This document shows, one piece after another, positions 53,851 through 63,923 of a DNA stretch of 64,000 nt; positions within the stretch are counted from its first letter, which is position 1, and each line of letters opens with the position of its first letter. Where the stretch lies: positions 4,464,501 through 4,528,500 of the forward strand of contig NZ_CP040094.1 of NCBI RefSeq assembly GCF_013343235.1, given 5' to 3'. The translations under genes were made by a program, and so were the position numbers. This stretch comes from Nostoc sp. TCL240-02 (lineage in GTDB: Bacteria > Cyanobacteriota > Cyanobacteriia > Cyanobacteriales > Nostocaceae). Under the pieces are notes generated by a model. The model worked only from the letters and a program-made list of their open reading frames with translations. It did no database searches and was not told where the DNA came from.

Positions 53851-54273
53851 CTACTCTTCCCGCTCAATCAACTCCCCATCCACACACCCAATCCCCCACT
53901 GCGGAAACTTCACCAGCAATTTCTTGATCACAATCTGCAAAGCAGGATCATCATTCCAGCATTCCTGCAAAAAGTCAAAACCCGGATTCTCGCCCGAATT
54001 CGCCGCTCGATTCAGTTTCTCCCTTCTTACAGGTCGCAGGTTTGCCCTTGCAACAATCGCCTCATGCGACCACTTTTCAGCGCTAGGGACAGGCGCGGCG
54101 GAACTTTCACCTTCATCAACTGCTTTGAATCCTACACCTGAAACTGAATTTTCACTCATCAAATCAGCAGAGGGGCGACTCGGTTTTATTTTCTGGTCTG
54201 CGATCACTGGAGTTGAAGATTTTTCAACTTGGGCAAGTGACGCGGCGGAACAAGTGCCAACTCTTAGAGACAC
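53851..54273 (-). CDS. Hypothetical accessory protein
   Basis: A 140-residue protein with a variable N-terminus and the C-terminal core NSGENPGFDFLQECWNDDPA, LQIVIKKLLVKFPQWGIGCV. The start is GTG, 31 bases inside the edge of the neighbouring transposon repeat, so the original promoter or N-terminus may be lost. A second, broken copy of the core lies at 50378-50495. Proteins with this core recur in Nostocales, often on plasmids, as far as I recall; function unknown. Confidence 0.55.
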   Translation of the reverse strand: MSLRVGTCSAASLAQVEKSSTPVIADQKIKPSRPSADLMSENSVSGVGFKAVDEGESSAAPVPSAEKWSHEAIVARANLRPVRREKLNRAANSGENPGFDFLQECWNDDPALQIVIKKLLVKFPQWGIGCVDGELIEREE

Positions 54274-54421
54274 AACTTTAACATTTTTATTTCAAACAGT
54301 CGTTAGGCGTAGATATAGCGAAGCTGTCACTAGGGGCAAGATAGGCTGAAACTATTGCTATGAATGACTTACAGGCGTAAAGATTCTTGGATATACTAAC
54401 AAAGCGTATTTTTAGACACAT

Positions 54422-57400
54422 TCACCCCGTCTCAATTGGCAACCTGACATTGAGATCCAAACGAAAAATACCATAGGGATTAACGTGACCCCAAATTAAA
54501 GGCGAAAGCGCTCGCAAATCCTCCAACTTCATCAACCGCATCCATTGTGGTTGGGATAAAACCTCCTGAATCATTAAGGTATTTATATATACCAAAGATA
54601 TCTGGAGTAAATGCAGAGATAACACAGCTAATTCTTGGTCGGACAAACGATTAGTAGCAATCTCTCCACCCTTGCCATAAAAAATAAAACTGTTAGCACT
54701 ATTCCAGTTCTTCACCACATTGAGTCCAGCATTTATCTCTTGTCGCAGTTCAACCGAATGCAGGTATTTACATAAAAATATAGTTTTTACAGCCTTGCCC
54801 AATTCGGATAGCGCTTGATAAGTAGGGTGTAATAAATTACCCCTAGTAAAACGCTTTAAGATGGCTTCAGTTTCTGCCATACCCAAACGCAGAGCAGTAG
54901 CATACTTCACCATTTGGTCGTATTGTTGACGAATTAAATCCCAATTAATAGCGCGAGTTAAAATCGGTTGCAAGTTGGGATAAGCATCATTATTTCCAGT
55001 TGACGGACGGTATAATTTCTGAACATTGATACGTTTAAGACGCGGCATTAACTGAAAACCCAATAAATGACAGAAAGCAAAAGCCACTTCATTTTGACCG
55101 TGACTATCTACATAATTTGTCTCCACTTTCATCTGGGTACAGTGGCGTAATAATCCTTCAATCATGGCTGCAACTTCAGAGGAAGAACAAGTTTTTAACT
55201 GCGAGTAAATACAAACAGAATTCTTCTCAACGTGCCAATAAATCATCACACCCCGTCCACCATAGCGGATGTGCCACTCAGTCATTAAATTTTGATCCCA
55301 AGCACCAAACTTTTTCGAGTCAGAAGCGCAGGCGGTTGTACCCTCTCCCCAAATAGTGGGAATTCTGGCAGTAAAAATTGCATTTGCAACACAGGAAATA
55401 GCATTGCGTAATTGTTCTTTCTGAATAAAATGACGCTTGACATGGAGTAAATCTTGATAATTATCGCCTTTAATCTCATCACTTAAACGCTTTAATCCAG
55501 TATTCGTTCCTAAACCATATAAACAAAGTAACAAGCGTTTTTGTAAAGTATAGTCGCCTAAAACCTCTCGTGTTGATACACTCCGAAAGTGTTGGCTAAA
55601 ATTTACTCGTAAATCAGTTTCTTTGAGAATATCTAAGAGGCTAGTCATCCGCCAACGTCGAGTAATTTCACTTTTTAAGCGAGTCAAATTAGCAGGTTAA
55701 TTTTGAGGATTCAAAGGAGAAACACAAATTCGACTTTTCCCTGTATTTTTAATTGTGACTAATTTATTCTTAGGTATTCCCTTAGACAATAAAGTTAATG
55801 CTTCATCCATCTGCTTTTGTAAATTAGCAATAAAGACTTCCACATCTGATGGTTGTTTCAATGCTTGAAAATATTCTAATCTTTGCGCCTCAAAATCAGC
55901 AGGTAAATCTTCTTCAGGGTTTCTGTAACGATTAGCTCCTACAACCCAGATTTCCTTGCATCTAAGCTTTTCTCTCAATGCTTGCAGCACGCTCAACTCA
56001 TAATTAATGCGATTAACTTTGATTTCGTCGTCTGCTCCCGTCTCTAATATAATTTCTTGCCAACCACTACGTAATACCCCATCAATGGGTATATCTTCTC
56101 CTGCATCATAATAACGTTGTTTACTATCAGCATACTTTTTCAGTAAAGCTATCGCTTGAATAACTGGACGATGAACTTCATTATTTGAACGGAATTCTAG
56201 CTTGTTTAAAATTAATGGTAAAATTCGGCGATAATATCCACCATAAGAAGAACGCATTACCGTATAAACTTTCTCACGGTAAGCATTCCCTGTCGATTTA
56301 TACTCTTTCACTAAATTATTGAGAGTTACCTCACTTACCACCGGAAAAATCACATCTTTGATTGTGCCATCAGGTGTTTTCAAGGAAGCTTCTGCCATTT
56401 GGTAGAGGAGATTATTCTTCCCGTGAACCCGTTTAAAATCCTGAATAAGTTCTTTATCTACACGTTTTTCTGCATTGGCTCCTATGCGATGCACAATCTG
56501 GATGAGTAACTCTACTAAATTATCTATAACTTCTTGACTTCTGAGCCAACAAAAAGCTGTAAATAGTGTGTAGCGGATATGTTCTGGGTGACGGCGTAAG
56601 TCACGAGGATGTTCAACAACTACTCGACTTTTATAGACTTGGAGAACTTTGGTAGGGATTTTTTTAAATAAGTCTGCTGGTAATTCTAATTGTTCAAAAA
56701 TCTCTAACTTAGCAACTTCTTTTTGAAAACTTTCTACACCAATTCTCCCTGGGTCTGTTTTTAATTCAGCCCATGTTAATATGGAAACATCAGTGTTGAT
56801 TTCTGAGCCGTTCATGTTATCTAACTGTTGAGATAATTGGATATCTCCCAGATTAATCAGTTGTTTATCATGATTTACTTCTGTGGTATCATCTAATTCC
56901 TGAGCTGAAGCTTTCTCTTTTAAAAAATTATCTATCCACTTTTTAGATTGGTGAGATAGTTGCGAAGTTATGTCCCGAAAAAATTTAGATTCAAAATTTC
57001 TAATAGCAGAGCGAATGATACGTTCTAATCTAGAATCTGTCGGGGGTTCAAGTTTTAAATTCCGTAGTCTCGCTACGGCGGCAAGTTTTAATTGTTCAAA
57101 TTTTAACTCATAAATTAGTGCTTGTTCAGCTAACCAATTAGTTAACTCTTTAGCATCACTAACTTTGGTTTCTCGAAATCCAAAGAATTCTCTAATTTGA
57201 GCGCGATGATATTTTATGGAGCGTCCTTGCCAATCGTAGTAAGAGTACTTCTCTGGGGGAATATCTAACAGTTTGGCAACATAATTAACAACGCTTATGG
57301 AGATTTCTTGATTATTAAGAGGGAACCTGGCATAAATCTCAAAAAACTTCAGCAATATAGCAAAACCTAACCTATTCTCGTCATTTTTCTGATTAAGTAT

Positions 57401-57466
57401 TGCTAATTCTTCTGGGAGTAGCGTCCAATACTCTACTAATTCTTCTGGCTGCCAGGTTTTTTTCAT
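54422..57466 (-). pseudogene. tnpA: Tn3-family transposase interrupted by one in-frame TAA
   Basis: Total reading length is about 1014 codons, normal for Tn3 TnpA. The first 589 residues (MKKTWQPEELVEYWTLLPEE; DYVA-type N-terminus; DRLERI-like centre) end PLNPQN at TAA 55697-55699. The same frame resumes [20 protein letters not shown]. The C-terminal part carries the catalytic core: [29 protein letters not shown]-like [20 protein letters not shown], and the late E region [20 protein letters not shown]. Unless the stop is read through, transposase activity is lost. Confidence 0.85.
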
Positions 57467-57587
57467 TAAGTCTCACTCTTCAAGCAAACAGTATTCTACC
57501 TTCTTTAGGGTAAAAATCTTTAACTTAGATAAAATGCTGTTTTTTAGTGAAGAACATAGTGTAACTGAGTGATGCTATATAATTGCC

Positions 57588-58502
57588 TTAAAGGTCAGCA
57601 TCTGGAGCGGAATTAATCAGTATATTCAAGGCATGACGTGCGGCTGATTCTGATTTCTGTGAGGTGACTTTAGCGTAACGTAAAGTTGTCTGAATGCTTT
57701 CATGTCCCATTAACGAGCATAATTCCTCAATACTGATTAATCCCACTCGTTCTGTAGCAAATGTATGTCGTAAATCGCGAATGCGAACGCCTTGAAGCTG
57801 CGGATACTTGTTAGTTATCTCCTGCCAATAATCATGCAATGTATGGTAGCTGATTCTACTTACTTTTAGAGTAACTGGGTGTTGCGCTGTCAACAAAGCA
57901 TTCGTATTTTGATGCCGTGAGTATTTTAAGTATTTAGCAAGTGCTAAAGCTGCATCATCGCTGTAATAGCACCAACGTTGTTTGTTACCTTTACCCAATA
58001 CTTGAAATTTCTGATTATTAATATCTACAGAATCTATATTTAGAGCTAAAAGCTCTCCTATTCTGCATCCTGTGCGATGCAGTAAATGAACTATTGCACT
58101 AAGACGTAAGTCATCTTTTACGGCAGCATATAGTATATTTAGTTGTGATTGTGTTAGATATCTTATTGTATCGTCGCTTTTATGTTCGCCTTTCTCTCTT
58201 TCAGGTAGACGTTGTTTTAGTCCCCTGATGGGGTTGGATTTTATATACCCTTGCTCTACTGCAAAGTTCAGCAAACTTTGTAGTATTGCTTGATGCTTGT
58301 GGTGTGTTGTGTATTTTAAATGACTGAGATTATCTAGATACTCAACTAATGTTTGCTTACTGATAATTTCTATTGACCAACTTCCATACTTTTGCAGTAA
58401 CAGTCCGAGGGTAAGTTCATAGGTTTCTCTAGTACTGGGTGCTAGACCAGGACGCTCTAAAAATTCGGTCGTGACAGTGGCTAAAGTTACACCCAATTTC
58501 AC
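57588..58502 (-). CDS. Tyrosine recombinase (XerC/D-like, TnpI-type resolvase candidate)
   Basis: A 304-residue integrase-family protein. The catalytic series is visible: Arg in HRTGCRIGELLALN, His-x-x-Arg in RIRDLRHTFATERVG, His in SLMGHESIQTTLRY, with the nucleophile Tyr in TTLRYAKV. The N-terminal SAM-like core-binding domain is present (LERPGLAPSTRETYELTLGL). Within the Tn3-family element it most likely resolves cointegrates, as TnpI does in Tn4430-type transposons. Intact. Confidence 0.85.
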   Translation of the reverse strand: MKLGVTLATVTTEFLERPGLAPSTRETYELTLGLLLQKYGSWSIEIISKQTLVEYLDNLSHLKYTTHHKHQAILQSLLNFAVEQGYIKSNPIRGLKQRLPEREKGEHKSDDTIRYLTQSQLNILYAAVKDDLRLSAIVHLLHRTGCRIGELLALNIDSVDINNQKFQVLGKGNKQRWCYYSDDAALALAKYLKYSRHQNTNALLTAQHPVTLKVSRISYHTLHDYWQEITNKYPQLQGVRIRDLRHTFATERVGLISIEELCSLMGHESIQTTLRYAKVTSQKSESAARHALNILINSAPDADL

Positions 58503-58578
58503 TGTTGTTTATGTATTTTTGACAAGGTTTTTTATCAATAAATTATATATCTTTTGAGTAGTTAATTAACAGCTTTTT

Positions 58579-59049
58579 ATGGATACTTTTACAACTCCTC
58601 ACCCATCTGAATCCCTTGCCAGTTACGTTTCACGGGTCAGGAAGAAACTCAATTTGACTCAGTTGGAGTTGGCGGATGCTGCTGGTATACACGGACGCTC
58701 TGTGGAGAAGATTGAGCGGGGGCTGACAGCCAAAATTAATCGTAAGACAGTTCAAGGTTTAGCTCTAGCACTTGGCGTACCTCAAGAATATTTGGATGCT
58801 GTGATCAAGGGCGAGGAAGTCTCTCAGGTTAGAGGGGTTAAGTTTTGTCCTCAATGTTGGAATCCTGGCGCTGCGGTTGACCCTATGTGGGGTCATGTCA
58901 AAGCCAAGTTTTGTTATCTCTGCGGTACACCAATTCGAGCTAACTGCGCGAATTGCGGTGAATTGGTGTTGTCTTTGAGACACAGATTTTGTCCAATCTG
59001 TGGCTGTGCTTATAAAACGTCCGTCAAAACAGCTTATACCAAATCATGA
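58579..59049 (+). CDS. XRE helix-turn-helix protein with C-terminal zinc ribbons
   Basis: A 156-residue protein. Residues 12-75 are an XRE domain (LNLTQLELADAAGIHGRSVE, QGLALALGVPQEYLDAVIKG). Residues 85-150 carry eight cysteines in four CxxC pairs (FCPQCWN, FCYLCGTP, NCANCGE, FCPICGCAY), suggesting two zinc ribbons. It is divergent from the recombinase and 27 bases inside the right transposon end. It may regulate the transposon genes or be a passenger. Confidence 0.75.
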   Translation: MDTFTTPHPSESLASYVSRVRKKLNLTQLELADAAGIHGRSVEKIERGLTAKINRKTVQGLALALGVPQEYLDAVIKGEEVSQVRGVKFCPQCWNPGAAVDPMWGHVKAKFCYLCGTPIRANCANCGELVLSLRHRFCPICGCAYKTSVKTAYTKS

Positions 59050-59129
59050 ACTTTTTTTCTCAAACCCGCATTCCACAATACTTTCAGCCTATCTTGCCCC
59101 TGATGACAGCTTCGCTATATCTACGCCTA

Positions 59130-59503
59130 GTTGTGATACTTACTGTACCTGTGTTCAATCATACGCAATTAATCCCGAACAAAATTTTTCTAGTTTACTG
59201 GGATTAAGCCCTTGGTGACTAACCTACTTTTCACCCCCTCGTGTTTTTGATCAAGTCTAAGGGCATGACAAATGGGGCAAAGGGTTCTCAAATTTGAAGC
59301 GTGGTTGTGTGGGCAGGATTACCCGGATCTGGTAGAGTAACTTCTGCTTCTAAATTTTTACACTTCTGGTGGCAACCATTCTCTATGAATGAGTATCGCT
59401 TCAGTTTCCCTGTTCAATAATCCACCACTCGCTAATTTCGTGTTCAAACTTGATAAATAACGGGAACAATAATTATGTAGATGTATAAATATATAAAATA
59501 ACA
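59130..59503. other. Intergenic region right of the transposon
   Basis: No supported gene or strong hairpin. A 72-codon frame crossing the right inverted repeat is not protein-like. Confidence 0.4.
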
Positions 59504-60685
59504 ATGAGTGGAAAAAAGAAACCCTGGCTGCCTATAGTTATCGCAGCACTTTTAAGTTGGTTTGGCGTTAGTAAAATCCTGCAAATTACGAAAGATTATT
59601 CAGCACACCAACAAGCAATTACCGATGTACAGGCAATTGTTAATGAAAATAGTAATATTAATAGTATTCCCAATTTGGATGCTTTAAAAGCAAACCAAAC
59701 CAAGATACAGCAAACCCTTGAAAAGCTAAAACTAGTTCCAAATCTACCAGGATATCCATATCAGAATGCCCAAAATCAAATATCACAGTTGAATCAATTA
59801 CTTGCTAAACTTGACTCAAAAATCCAGTTTGAAGAAGCAGCTTTCAATAATTTACAAGCTGCACTGAAATTAGATGAGGAAGCAGCAATACTAGTCCAAG
59901 ATAAAGCTTACTCCAATAATTGGCAAGAAGCGAAAGGTAAATGGCAGCAGGCAATTAGCATTTTAGAAAAAATTCCTACAGCTACATATGTTTCCGATAC
60001 AGCAAAGCTTGGAATATCATCTGTAAAACGCAACTTTAATGATGTAGATAAGGTGATTACAAGTGAACAAAAATCACTTCAAAACTTTTCATCAGCAGTT
60101 GAATTAGCTCAAAAAGCTACTAGCCTTACTAAAGATACTACATTAATCACATTACCTGAATTATTGAATGCAAAGTTGCAATGGCAGCAGGCAATTAATT
60201 TACTTGTAAATGTTTCTTCGGCAACTAATCTATCTTTGAAAGCACAATCCCAACTTAGCATTTATCGCAATAATTATCGCCAAGTTAGTAATGCAATTGA
60301 TGAAATTAAAAAATGTCTAACACAAAAAACTAGTTTTGAGAGTGAATGTACAGCAAGCGTCTCATTATATATTAGTCCTCCTGAAACCCTAACCGCATTG
60401 CTCGAAGATATCAAAAAAGAAGAAGATGCTAATAATCAAATTGCTTCTTCTGAATTTAACAGTACATCTGGTACTTCCTCAGATACTTCAGATGAATCTA
60501 GCAGTAGTAACTATAGCGGCTATAGTGGTGGTTACAGTAGTGGTTATCGTAGCCATTCCGGTTCAGTTTCCGTAAATGGATACACTCGTAGAGATGGAAC
60601 TTACGTCAATAGTCACACCCGCAGCGCTCCAGGTTCTCGTGTAAGTGGTTTTGGTAGTTTTCGTTCTGGAGGAGCGAGTTCATGA
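59504..60685 (+). CDS. Membrane-anchored coiled-coil protein with Ser/Gly-rich tail
   Basis: A 393-residue protein. A single N-terminal hydrophobic segment (KPWLPIVIAALLSWFGVSKI) acts as anchor or signal. Residues 40-300 are helical with repeats of the type KWQQAISILEKIPTATYVSD and QWQQAINLLVNVSSATNLSL. The tail is rich in Ser, Gly and Tyr and ends VSVNGYTRRDGTYVNSHTRS, a motif frequent in cyanobacterial secreted proteins. The stop overlaps the next ATG (ATGA), so the following gene is coupled. Role unknown; probably at the cell envelope. Confidence 0.65.
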   Translation: MSGKKKPWLPIVIAALLSWFGVSKILQITKDYSAHQQAITDVQAIVNENSNINSIPNLDALKANQTKIQQTLEKLKLVPNLPGYPYQNAQNQISQLNQLLAKLDSKIQFEEAAFNNLQAALKLDEEAAILVQDKAYSNNWQEAKGKWQQAISILEKIPTATYVSDTAKLGISSVKRNFNDVDKVITSEQKSLQNFSSAVELAQKATSLTKDTTLITLPELLNAKLQWQQAINLLVNVSSATNLSLKAQSQLSIYRNNYRQVSNAIDEIKKCLTQKTSFESECTASVSLYISPPETLTALLEDIKKEEDANNQIASSEFNSTSGTSSDTSDESSSSNYSGYSGGYSSGYRSHSGSVSVNGYTRRDGTYVNSHTRSAPGSRVSGFGSFRSGGASS

Positions 60686-61860
60686 ACGATGTTAGGCATA
60701 AATTTTACCAGCAGCATCAAGATATATTTAGCTGGTACGATGCCGATGAATATGCTTGCTATGAGGTGTTAATGGTTGCACCGGAAACCATAGAAAAAAT
60801 CAAGCAAGCAGCAACAAGAGTTTGGCAGGTTTTAAACCATGCGGCTCTGGTTATGAAGCAGTTTGATGAACGGACTCTAATTGAATTTGATTATCCTCAA
60901 TCAACCCTACGATTAATCAAAAATAATAAGCAAGTGCCTTTTATTGCCCGATGCGATTTTGCAGTTGTTGGTGATAATATCTACCTGCTTTAATGTAATG
61001 CGGAAGTGGCGACTTTTATAGTCGAAACATTCAAAATAAATGGGATAGTCGCTAAACATTTTGGGAAAGTAGACCCGAATATTAACGCTGAAGCCGTTCT
61101 TCAAATAGGGCTTAATCAATATATTGAAGAATCTGCCAAATATCTCAATAAATCTCCTGAAGACTGCAATATTATCTTTGCAGCCCTATCGGAAGCTCTC
61201 GAAGATATTGGTACTGTTGAATATTTAATGTCTTTGTGCCATTATAAATCTGCTTTTTGTCCAATCGAAAGTATTGCAATGGATGAGGATGGCTGCTACG
61301 ACCATAGAGGTGAAGCAGTCGATATAATCTACCGCATATATCCAACAGAATGGATGGTAGAAGATAAAGACCCCAAATTTGGAGTAAGTCTCTGGGATTA
61401 TTTTGAACCATTAGTCTATTCAAGGAAGCTAGCTTTAATTAATCCTGTCAGTGCTTTTGTAATGCAAAATAAAGCGTTAATGGCTTTAATTACAGAATTA
61501 GGATTTGATTTTTTTAGTCAGAATAATTTGGCAGGATTTGAACATTTTTTACCTACATTTATGGAACAAGATAAAATCAATCCTCCCTTAGTGTCAAAAC
61601 CCACCTGGGGGAGAGAAGGGAGAGAAGTTAAAGTTATTAAAAGTAATCAAGAAATAGCTTGTAACCCAGACCCTGAGTACGCTTATTTTGCTAAAGTTTA
61701 CCAAAAATATGCTGATTTACCAATTATCAAAGTAGAAGGAGAAGAGTATAGATTGCAGTTATCTTGCTTTTTGATCAATGGCGTTGCTGAAGGAGTGGCA
61801 GCAAGAATTGGTAAAGATGTGATTAATAATAACTCGAAATTTCTGCCAATTGGGTTTTAG
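60682..61860 (+). pseudogene. Glutathionylspermidine-synthase-like (YgiC-type) gene with an in-frame TAA
   Basis: The first frame (60682-60993, VLNHAALVMKQFDERTLIEF, FIARCDFAVVGDNIYLL) stops at TAA 60991-60993. The same frame continues CNAEVATFIVETFKINGIVA and includes DHRGEAVDIIYRIYPTEWMV, KPTWGREGREVKVI, as in the ATP-grasp-type glutathionylspermidine synthase/YgiC family. In the family this position normally reads LLE.NA, so a Glu codon (GAA) has probably become TAA. A GTG at 61006 could restart translation of the C-terminal 284 residues. Confidence 0.75.
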
Positions 61861-62208
61861 GGGGAGAAGGGAAGAAACGGGAAAGTCGAATTTAGAATTT
61901 ACCACCCAACAGGCAGGACAAGAAGGCATCGCTTAACTTTGGGATTGAATCATGAACACGCTCTAAAGACTTGATCAAATTCTGCAAAGTCATAATTGTA
62001 GACAATTATGATTGAATCAGACCATACTTGCAACTTACTGGGATTCCCAATTTGGGAATCTGGAAGTTTCGTTGTACATTCCACTTCGGTCTGGTCATGC
62101 AGGGATCGCTCTTTTTCCTCATTGACTTGCTCAATATGACTGTGGTTTATATGCGTCGCTCTTTTTGGGATGTAAGCTAAAAGCATAAAAGATATGAGTT
62201 AACATCCT
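61861..62208. other. Intergenic region with a near-perfect palindrome
   Basis: GATTCCCAA (62042-62050), one T, then TTGGGAATC (62052-62060) form a 9-bp palindrome about 150 bases upstream of the TspO-like gene. It could be an operator. A 78-codon minus-strand frame here is not convincing. Confidence 0.4.
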
Positions 62209-62997
62209 ATGCAGCAGTCCACAAAAGGCAATTACCGGGATCTTTGGCGGCAGCTTGTTACTTTGGCTGCAATCTTTGGTGCTTTCGTTATCAACGTAGT
62301 ATCGAACATTTTTCCGCTCAATGGACTCAGCATAGGGGAAATTTCCAATACTTTGTTTAAAAATGTCCTGATTATCCCTGCTAATTACGCCTTTGCTATT
62401 TGGGGGCTGATTTACCTTGGGTTGTTTGCTTTTGGGGTATACCAAGCTCTACCTGACCAACAAGATGACCCTGATTTACGTAAGACAGGTTATCTGTTGG
62501 TGATTGCCTGTGTTGCTCAAAGTATCTGGGTTTATCTGTTTTTGTCTCGGCTGTTTGCTCTTTCTGTAATTGCAATGCTTTTGATTCTGTTACCCCTGAT
62601 TGCTGTCTATGTGCAGTTAGAAATTGGCAATAAGCGTGTACCTCGGCTCAAGAAATGGTGTATTCAGTTTCCGATTAGCATTTATCTAGGCTGGATTAGC
62701 GTGGCAACCATTGTCAACGTAGCGTGTGCCTTGTATTTTCACGGGTGGAATGGTTGGGGGATTTCTGCTGTAATCTGGACTCTCATAATGTTATTGATAG
62801 CAACAGCAGTTGCAGCATTTATTGTCATCCAGCGTCGAGACATCGCTTATACAGGAGTAATACTCTGGGCATTGGTAGCGATCGCACTCAAACACTTTGA
62901 TAACTCAATGCTCAGAAATGCTGCGTTGGTTTTGGCAATTGTCCTAGTTTTGACCGCTACGATTAACAGCTTACGCCCCCAACAAGAACATATTTAA
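62209..62997 (+). CDS. TspO/tryptophan-rich sensory-protein-like membrane protein
   Basis: A 262-residue protein with about six or seven membrane segments. The stretch IIPANYAFAIWGLIYLGLFA matches the conserved P.yaF.iWg.iY pattern of tryptophan-rich sensory (TspO-related) proteins, in the longer form seen in cyanobacteria. Later segments include SIYLGWISVATIVNVACALY. Probably in the cytoplasmic or outer envelope membrane; ligand unknown. Confidence 0.75.
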   Translation: MQQSTKGNYRDLWRQLVTLAAIFGAFVINVVSNIFPLNGLSIGEISNTLFKNVLIIPANYAFAIWGLIYLGLFAFGVYQALPDQQDDPDLRKTGYLLVIACVAQSIWVYLFLSRLFALSVIAMLLILLPLIAVYVQLEIGNKRVPRLKKWCIQFPISIYLGWISVATIVNVACALYFHGWNGWGISAVIWTLIMLLIATAVAAFIVIQRRDIAYTGVILWALVAIALKHFDNSMLRNAALVLAIVLVLTATINSLRPQQEHI

Positions 62998-63110
62998 GTG
63001 CGATGGCGTACCCGCCCACTGTAGGCTTACGCCCAAAAATTAACATTCATTGATGATGTCCTCACTAGCACCCTATTGGCGTAATACACTCAAAGTAAGA
63101 AGTCGGGTAG

Positions 63111-63923
63111 TTGACCGTGGAATTATCAACGCTACAAGGACAACCAGCAAGTATTCTCGGTTTGGCAGGGCAACAGTCGATAGATGCTGCAACTGTTTTG
63201 TTGGCATTTGGAGCTGGAATCAATTACTTTTTCTTTTACAATTTGGAATCTGAAAACTTTTTGGGTGGCTTAAAATCTCTCTTGCTAACAAACCGTGAGC
63301 AGGTCTTGGTGGCAACGGGGAGTGAAAACCGAGATATACAATCTTTACGCCTTTACCTCGACTCTGTGCGCTATCGCCTAGATGTCGAGCAGGTGGATGT
63401 ATTTTTTATTGAATATGTCTCCCCTGGTGACGACATGGCTCAGGTTCAGGCGTTGCTTGATGAACTTTATTCGTGGAAAGATAAAGGACTTGTGCGCTAC
63501 GTGGGAGTTACCACACACAATCGAGCTATTGCTTTAGAAATGATAGAACGTCATCAGTGTGATGTGTTGATGCACCGCTACAATATGGCACATCGTCAGG
63601 CTGAACAAAACGTTTTACCTGCTGCTCAAAAAGCTAGTATTCCCGTGGTGGCATTCACTTGCACGCGCTGGGGAACGTTACTCAAAGGGCATCACAACTG
63701 GCACGGAAAGTTACCTACGGCAGCAGACTGTTATCGCTATACACTAAATCATCCAGGGGTGCGTCTGGCGCTCACCGCCCCCAAAACTAGGCAGCAATTA
63801 GAAGAAAATCTCGCTGTTCTGCAAGCGCCCCAAATTGAAGCCGAAGAAGTAGCTAAATGGCACTCATACGGGAACTTGATTTATGGTAATGGGCAAGACG
63901 CATTTGATACTCAATGGGTTTGA
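63111..63923 (+). CDS. Aldo/keto-reductase-fold protein lacking catalytic residues
   Basis: A 270-residue protein (start TTG 63111 or GTG 63117). The TIM-barrel order of aldo/keto reductases is clear: GINYFFFYNLESENFLGGL, REQVLVATGSENRD, YRLDVEQVDVFFIEYVSPGD, GLVRYVGVTTHNRAIALEMI, YNMAHRQAEQNVLPAAQKAS. In classical enzymes the tetrad Asp, Tyr, Lys, His lies in DTA..Y, ATK and L.H. Here Lys is Gly (VATGSE) and the His region reads FFIEYV, and the Asp is not seen. It may bind a ligand rather than reduce one. The 77 bases after the stop hold nothing recognisable. Confidence 0.7.
   Translation: MTVELSTLQGQPASILGLAGQQSIDAATVLLAFGAGINYFFFYNLESENFLGGLKSLLLTNREQVLVATGSENRDIQSLRLYLDSVRYRLDVEQVDVFFIEYVSPGDDMAQVQALLDELYSWKDKGLVRYVGVTTHNRAIALEMIERHQCDVLMHRYNMAHRQAEQNVLPAAQKASIPVVAFTCTRWGTLLKGHHNWHGKLPTAADCYRYTLNHPGVRLALTAPKTRQQLEENLAVLQAPQIEAEEVAKWHSYGNLIYGNGQDAFDTQWV

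Larger units (their letters stand above)
54304..59129. mobile_element. Tn3-family transposon with 54-bp inverted repeats
   Basis: The ends 54304-54357 and 59076-59129 match as inverted repeats at 51 of 54 positions, beginning TAGGCGTAGATATAGCGAAG and containing GGGGCAAGATAGGCTGAAA. Five bases outside are GTCGT on the left and GTTGT on the right, a possible 5-bp target duplication with one change. Inside are a Tn3-type transposase (interrupted), a tyrosine recombinase and an XRE/zinc-ribbon gene. The element is about 4.8 kb. Confidence 0.75.

Noticed and set aside
54304..59129. Reading the transposon ends as attachment sites of the tyrosine recombinase
   Set aside because: Long inverted, not direct, repeats and a Tn3-type transposase inside favour transposition; the recombinase is better explained as a resolvase.
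44028..60993. Stop-codon recoding (selenocysteine, pyrrolysine or suppressor use) as explanation for the in-frame stops
   Set aside because: All three stop codons are involved, in unrelated families with no catalytic Sec or Pyl position; mutation or sequence error is simpler.
61950..62186. 78-codon minus-strand frame
   Set aside because: Crosses a palindrome and lacks protein-like composition; probably spacer.
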